Source: Cellvibrionales bacterium UBA2511 (GTDB lineage: Bacteria > Pseudomonadota > Gammaproteobacteria > Pseudomonadales > Porticoccaceae). Taken from it: 9,916 bases of DNA. Positions within the stretch are counted from its first letter, which is position 1, and each line of letters starts with the position of its first letter. Where the stretch lies: the NCBI GenBank assembly GCA_002341315.1, contig DDNV01000037.1:25108-35023 (forward strand), in the 5' to 3' direction. Of this stretch, positions 5,789 to 9,916 are shown one piece after another. The translations under genes and the position numbers were made by a program. The notes under the pieces were generated by a model. The model saw only the letters and a program-made list of their open reading frames with translations, did no database searches and was not told the origin of the DNA.

Positions 5789-6883
5789 ATGTCGAGACCA
5801 GCAAAAGCTTATATCGATCTCCTTGCCCTCAGGCACAATTGTGAGTTGGCAAACAGTCTGGCACCCAATTCCCGAACGATGGCGATTGTCAAAGCCAATG
5901 CCTATGGACACGGTGTGTTACCTGTTGCTCACGCCCTTGAACCGCTGGTTCCCGCCTTTGGCGTTACCTGTTTGGAGGAGGCAGTCGAGCTCCGTGAAGG
6001 GGGCATCACCAAGCCTGTTTGCCTTTTGGAAGGGACTTTCTCCGACGACGAGATACCCCTGGCCGCTGAACTCGGTTTTTGGCTATCAGTGGTGAATAAA
6101 CAGCAACAACAGTCGATCCTGGGAGCATCGCTGAAAACCCCTGTAACTGTCTGGATTTGTGTGGATAGTGGCATGCATCGACTGGGTATTGCGGTTGACG
6201 ATATTGAGTCTACCTATCGGACGTTGGCCGCCAGCCGCAATGTTGCCAGCGATATTGTGATTGCCACGCATTTTGCCTGTGCCGATGCGTTGGCGAGTGA
6301 TCTAACTTATCGACAGTTACGGCAGTTCAAAGCAGGAGTGGCCAGCTTGGCAAATGCCGATACGGTACCGTTGAGCCTTGATAATTCTGCCGGGCTACTC
6401 GGTTGGCCGGAGACCCACGCTGACTGGAACAGGCCGGGGATCATGCTATATGGCAGTTCACCTTTTTCTGTTCCTCATGCGGAAGCCGACAGACTGCACC
6501 CTGTCATGACGTTGTGCTCTGCTGTCATTGCTCTGCGGGATGTTCCCGTAGGGGACTCGGTTGGCTACGGTGCGCGTTGGTCGGCGCAACGGCCCAGCAG
6601 GATTGCCACGGTTGCGATCGGCTATGGCGATGGTTATCCGGTACATGCGCCAGATGGCACGCCGGTGCTGGTCAATAAGCAACGCTGCCCCATGGTGGGC
6701 CGCGTATCAATGGACATGATAACGGTGGATGTCACGGACCTGCCGACAGTGGCGGTGGGGGATGAAGTGATCCTCTGGGGTAAAGGCCTCTCCGTCAACG
6801 AAGTGGCGGGTTGTGCGGGTACGATCAGTTACGAGCTGTTAACCAGGATGCCCCGCAGGGTGCCGAGGGTCTACAGTGATTGA
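5789..6883 (+). CDS. alr: Alanine racemase
   Basis: This PLP enzyme interconverts L- and D-alanine in the cytoplasm. The 364-residue length is standard. The N-terminal barrel contains MAIVKANAYGHG (31-42), with K35 as the PLP lysine. It also contains VDSGMHRLG (125-133), SLDNSAGLLGWPE (196-208) and NRPGIMLYG (214-222). The C-terminal beta domain has SVGYGARWSA (257-266), with Y260 as the second catalytic base, and MVGRVSMDMITVDVT (302-316), both expected in Alr. The ATG at 5789 is preceded by TGGAAG four bases away, a short but usable spacing. It lies 41 bp after dat with no terminator seen, so the two are probably co-transcribed. Its last 13 bases overlap the convergent symporter gene. It could supply peptidoglycan D-Ala or, DadX-like, serve D-Ala catabolism; sequence alone does not decide. 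Confidence 0.95.
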   Translation: MSRPAKAYIDLLALRHNCELANSLAPNSRTMAIVKANAYGHGVLPVAHALEPLVPAFGVTCLEEAVELREGGITKPVCLLEGTFSDDEIPLAAELGFWLSVVNKQQQQSILGASLKTPVTVWICVDSGMHRLGIAVDDIESTYRTLAASRNVASDIVIATHFACADALASDLTYRQLRQFKAGVASLANADTVPLSLDNSAGLLGWPETHADWNRPGIMLYGSSPFSVPHAEADRLHPVMTLCSAVIALRDVPVGDSVGYGARWSAQRPSRIATVAIGYGDGYPVHAPDGTPVLVNKQRCPMVGRVSMDMITVDVTDLPTVAVGDEVILWGKGLSVNEVAGCAGTISYELLTRMPRRVPRVYSD

Positions 6884-8292
6884 GTGAGTTGGGCCTCCCT
6901 TCTTCTGGATAGAAAGAGGGCACCGCACAGGATCAAAAACCCCGACAGAATGCCCGGCATGCCCTCATAGACGAAATCGTGCCACCCCATCATACGCCAG
7001 CCCAGTGCGACCAGAAGTCCCGAGCAGACGGCCAGGATGCTCACACCGGATCCCGGTTTCCCCCCCAGACATAGGATGATCAGCAAGGGTGCAAAAGCGC
7101 TAGCAAGGCCAGACCATGCCATGACAACCAGGCTGAAGACACTCTGGCTGTTGAGTAGAGCCCAGAGCAGCGCAAAGGCTGTGACGAGTACTGTAATAAT
7201 TTTCATCACGCTGGTGCGTTCAACATTGTAGGGTAACAGATCGTGGGTGATGGCTGCCGAGCAGCCAAGAACCAGTGAGTCTGCAGTCGACATGGTGGCA
7301 GCAAATATGCCTGCCAGCACCAGTCCGACCAGCACGGGTGGGAACAGCGCCTGGGCCATCACCGGTAGTGCGAGCTCGGCATCAAAAGTTGCAGCATCGG
7401 ACAGGTATACCCGCGACAGCATGCCAACTGCTGTCGCCATGGCATAAAACAGCACGTACCACGCATAATACCAGCGCCGCGCCTGGTTCATTTTGCGATT
7501 ATCGTTCAGCGCCATGAAACGCACCATGATGTGGGGCTGACCGATAATTGAGAGACCGGCAAATAACCAGCTGGCGGCGAACAGCAATGCCCCTGGCAGA
7601 CCGGGGAAAGGCAGATCACCCGGAAACCAACTCATGAACCCGTCGATAGCGCCCATCTCGATCATTGCCTGATCAATGCCGCCCAGAGAGCTGGTGGCTA
7701 TAACCAGCAGCAAGCCCATAGCCAAAACCATCACTATTGACTGCGCCGCATCTGTCCAGATCGATGCGCGAATACCGCCGGCAATACAGTACAGGGTTAC
7801 CAGAAAAGCGGAGAGTGTCGCGCCAGCCCAGATGGGCCAGTCGAACAGCACATGAAGGGCCTTGCTGCCAGCGACCAGCTGGGCGCTTGCATACACCAGC
7901 AAAAACGACAATGAAATTAATCCCATGGTCCTCTGCAAGGCAGAATGTCGTTTGCCGTACCAGTTGCTGATGACCCCGGCGTAGCTCACTTCGCCGGTTC
8001 GCGGTGCGGCATCCCTAAGCCTGGCGTGGACAAAGCGAGAGGCGAGGTAATCGCCGCTGATCCAGCCCAGCATTAGCCAGAAAGCCGACAAGCCAGCGAC
8101 GTAGGTGTAGCCGATCACACCGATAAACATGTAACCGCTGTTATTTGTGGCAACAGCGGATAACCCGACCAGCCACGGCTGGACAGTATTACTGGCCAGG
8201 TAATAGTCCTGCTTTGTTCCGCGGCTTTTCTTGGCAGACAGAACCCCTACAAGGGTGAACATCAAGAGGAAGCAGAGGAAGGAGAGAATCAT
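6871..8292 (-). CDS. Sodium/solute symporter, SSS family (PutP-like)
   Basis: This 473-residue, strongly hydrophobic inner-membrane protein has about 12-13 predicted helices. Family marks are YLASNTVQPWLVGLSAVATN (31-50), NNSGYMFIG (50-58), GGIRASIWTDAAQSIVM (172-188), the PutP-like GQPHIMVRFMAL (251-262) and ATMSTADSLVLGCSAAITHDL (residues 332-352). S336/T337 in the last block fit the Na2 sodium-site residues of the family. GQPH and the overall pattern place it near sodium/proline symporters, but the substrate is not certain; another amino acid, 5-oxoproline or a compatible solute is possible. The ATG at 8292 gives the usual N-terminus, though no clear Shine-Dalgarno is seen. It lies 170 bp downstream of the aspartate kinase on the same strand and ends inside alr on the opposite strand. 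Confidence 0.9.
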   Translation of the reverse strand: MILSFLCFLLMFTLVGVLSAKKSRGTKQDYYLASNTVQPWLVGLSAVATNNSGYMFIGVIGYTYVAGLSAFWLMLGWISGDYLASRFVHARLRDAAPRTGEVSYAGVISNWYGKRHSALQRTMGLISLSFLLVYASAQLVAGSKALHVLFDWPIWAGATLSAFLVTLYCIAGGIRASIWTDAAQSIVMVLAMGLLLVIATSSLGGIDQAMIEMGAIDGFMSWFPGDLPFPGLPGALLFAASWLFAGLSIIGQPHIMVRFMALNDNRKMNQARRWYYAWYVLFYAMATAVGMLSRVYLSDAATFDAELALPVMAQALFPPVLVGLVLAGIFAATMSTADSLVLGCSAAITHDLLPYNVERTSVMKIITVLVTAFALLWALLNSQSVFSLVVMAWSGLASAFAPLLIILCLGGKPGSGVSILAVCSGLLVALGWRMMGWHDFVYEGMPGILSGFLILCGALFLSRRREAQLTQSL

Positions 8293-8398
8293 GGTGTAGT
8301 CAGGCGATCCACGGGTACGGTGCGACTACCGGAAGAATCGGATAGTTCACGGCTTGGTCGGCCAAAAACGCTGTTGGGGCTGGCCCGATATATTTGCC

Positions 8399-8425
8399 GG
8401 GGTGTGCGCGTGTATCGCACACCCC
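8399..8425 (-). repeat. Perfect 10-bp inverted repeat between ask and the symporter gene
   Basis: GGGGTGTGCG (8399-8408) and CGCACACCCC (8416-8425) form a perfect 10-bp, GC-rich stem with a 7-base loop, 37 bases past the aspartate kinase stop. There is no T-run after it on either strand, so it is not a textbook intrinsic terminator. A competing stem, CACAC (8418-8422) with GTGTG (8427-8431) around CCCT, would exclude it. It may stabilise the ask transcript end, partly attenuate read-through into the symporter gene, or bind a protein. Confidence 0.55.
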
Positions 8426-8462
8426 TGTGTGTTGGCCTGGATGAATGTCGCTGGTTTGCAGG

Positions 8463-9902
8463 TCAGGATGCGAGGCATATGGCACGTCCGTGATCGTGTA
8501 CCTCAACAAGGCATCTATGCAGGCTTCGTACAGCATCTTCCCAGCGATCCTTGTTGATAACAAACTGCATGTCGACCTGACGCATGCACTGGTGCATCGC
8601 CAACACACTGATATCCTTTTCCGCGAGCGCGCCTACTGTTTTAGCCAATAGTCCGGGTACCTGCATGTCACTGCCGACGGCCGATACGATAGCGACTTCC
8701 TGATTATTAATTTCTGCATCGGGAAATTTTTCTTCCAGTGCACGACAAATGCGCTTCACTGTTTTCAGGTTGGTGGACAGATAATGGGTAATCGTGTTTG
8801 CATTGATATCCTTTGAAACAACATGTGCCTTGAACCGGCTGATACACCCCAGGATAGTTGTGTCATAACGGCTGAAATTGCCAGCCATATCCTGGTCAAA
8901 CAGTTCAATAGCGTGTACTCCCCGACACCCTGCAATAATCTCTACGCGAGGTTTTTCACTAATATAGTCGCTGGTAATCAACGTCCCGGCGTGCTCCGGT
9001 TCAAAAGTATTCTTGACGCGCAGGGGGATATTATTTTGACGCAGACCTTTGGCGGCCTTGGGGTGAATCGCCTCCATGCCGAGATTGGCCAGCTGGTCAG
9101 CCACATCGTAGTTGGTTCGACCGATGGGTACGGCATTGTCGTCGCCCACGATACGGGGATCGGCACTGCTGAGGTGAAATTCTTTATGGATGACGGCTTC
9201 ACGCGCATTCGTGATCACGGTCAAACGACTGAATGTCATTTCACTGTAACCCCGGTCAAAACTGGACATTAGTCCATCCTGAGTGTGTGCATAACCGGTG
9301 ACGATAGGTAGTTGGCTCTCGAGATCTATGTCCTCAAAAGTGACTTTAATACGCTCATCCAGCGACATGTGTCGTGTGGTTTTCCAGCCGGTTAAATCCA
9401 CAAAGCAGGCATTGACACCATCTCTCTGAAGCAGCCGGGCAGTATTCCAGGCACTGTGTGCTTCACCGATGCTGGCCAGCATTTCACGGACGGTTGCCAA
9501 GTGGACGTCCAGTGCAAAGTGGCCGTGCTGGCAAAGTTTTTTCAGATCGCTCAGGCAGTGTTCGGCTTCGTCGAGTCGATCACCAATAAACCGGTTGGCA
9601 TCGGCGAGCATTTCTGGATCGCCAAATAGATTGCTATTGATTTCAATAACCTGGGTTCTTAATTCATTAAGAAGATCCAGCCAGCTATCGTCATTGACAC
9701 CATTGGCAAATGAGGCAAAAACACCGGCTTTTCCCGTTTTCTTATGTTCCAGCAGTTGGTCCGTTATGCCGGCATAGGCGGACACCACAAAAATACGCTG
9801 ATAAAGCGTATCGCCTGTGGGTTTAAGAATAATATTGTCTCTGACAGCGGCATAGTTGCTCATTGAAGTGCCGCCGATTTTTTCCACACTGTGAAAACTC
9901 AT
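8463..9902 (-). CDS. ask: Aspartate kinase, ectoine-associated type (Ask_Ect-like)
   Basis: This enzyme phosphorylates L-aspartate to 4-aspartyl phosphate, the first step toward aspartate semialdehyde, which feeds ectoine, lysine, threonine and methionine. The 479-residue protein begins with VEKIGGTSMS (6-15). This departs from the usual VxKFGGTSV and is the pattern I recall for kinases encoded with ectABC. Further matches are VTGYAHTQDGLMSSFDRGYS (201-220), EAVIHKEFHLSSADPRIVG (235-253) and the C-terminal MQFVINKDRWEDAV plus CLVEVHDHGRAIC. Two ACT-like regulatory domains occupy roughly 320-390 and 400-475. The ATG at 9902 has no strong Shine-Dalgarno. TAA overlaps it (TAATG at 9904-9900), so an upstream gene could end exactly here. 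Upstream genes are outside the window; ectABC would be the expected neighbours. Confidence 0.9.
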   Translation of the reverse strand: MSFHSVEKIGGTSMSNYAAVRDNIILKPTGDTLYQRIFVVSAYAGITDQLLEHKKTGKAGVFASFANGVNDDSWLDLLNELRTQVIEINSNLFGDPEMLADANRFIGDRLDEAEHCLSDLKKLCQHGHFALDVHLATVREMLASIGEAHSAWNTARLLQRDGVNACFVDLTGWKTTRHMSLDERIKVTFEDIDLESQLPIVTGYAHTQDGLMSSFDRGYSEMTFSRLTVITNAREAVIHKEFHLSSADPRIVGDDNAVPIGRTNYDVADQLANLGMEAIHPKAAKGLRQNNIPLRVKNTFEPEHAGTLITSDYISEKPRVEIIAGCRGVHAIELFDQDMAGNFSRYDTTILGCISRFKAHVVSKDINANTITHYLSTNLKTVKRICRALEEKFPDAEINNQEVAIVSAVGSDMQVPGLLAKTVGALAEKDISVLAMHQCMRQVDMQFVINKDRWEDAVRSLHRCLVEVHDHGRAICLAS

Positions 9903-9916
9903 TAAAGGACTGTCTC

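Noticed and set aside
8300..8608. Minus-strand open frame of 102 codons covering the ask-symporter gap
   Set aside because: It overlaps the aspartate kinase C-terminus in another frame, has no recognisable family features and contains the hairpin; a shadow frame is the simpler reading.

Overview
The window looks like a chromosomal segment from a Gram-negative bacterium, most likely a marine or halotolerant gammaproteobacterium. This is an inference from mid-range GC, Shine-Dalgarno-led compact operons, a PxpABC operon, a PutP-like Na+/solute symporter and an aspartate kinase of the ectoine-associated type. No phage, insertion sequence, CRISPR or RNA gene was seen. Protein identities come from recalled family motifs, not from a database search.

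Layout: 37-555 (+) is a YbaK/ProX-type aminoacyl-tRNA deacylase standing alone. After a 185-bp gap comes a tight plus-strand operon: a DUF1445 protein (741-1523), pxpA (1549-2283), pxpB (2280-2960), pxpC (2957-3898) and a DUF4392 protein (3920-4786). A 103-bp gap holds a reasonable sigma70-type promoter. It is followed by a D-amino-acid transaminase (4890-5747) and an alanine racemase (5789-6883). On the minus strand, converging on alr with a 13-bp overlap, are an ectoine-type aspartate kinase (9902-8463) and then a sodium/solute symporter (8292-6871). A perfect 10-bp inverted repeat lies between these two.

The most interesting point is the seven-gene plus-strand block at 741-6883. DUF1445 and DUF4392 are the N- and C-terminal halves of the animal mitochondrial enzyme D-glutamate cyclase (DGLUCY), which turns D-glutamate into 5-oxo-D-proline. 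Here the two halves are separate genes at either end of the ATP-dependent 5-oxoprolinase genes pxpABC. Next to them are the two enzymes that feed D-glutamate: Alr (L-Ala to/from D-Ala) and Dat (D-amino acid + 2-oxoglutarate to/from D-Glu + 2-oxoacid). Read together, this is a plausible D-amino-acid disposal or salvage module that collects amino groups on D-Glu, cyclises it and reopens the ring. The stereochemistry is unresolved: PxpABC is characterised on 5-oxo-L-proline and no racemase for Glu or 5-oxoproline is visible. One component may therefore have an unrecognised epimerase or D-specific activity.

The aspartate kinase at the right edge suggests that ectoine biosynthesis genes may lie just beyond the window. 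Whether the symporter belongs functionally with that locus or with the D-amino-acid block cannot be decided from this sequence.
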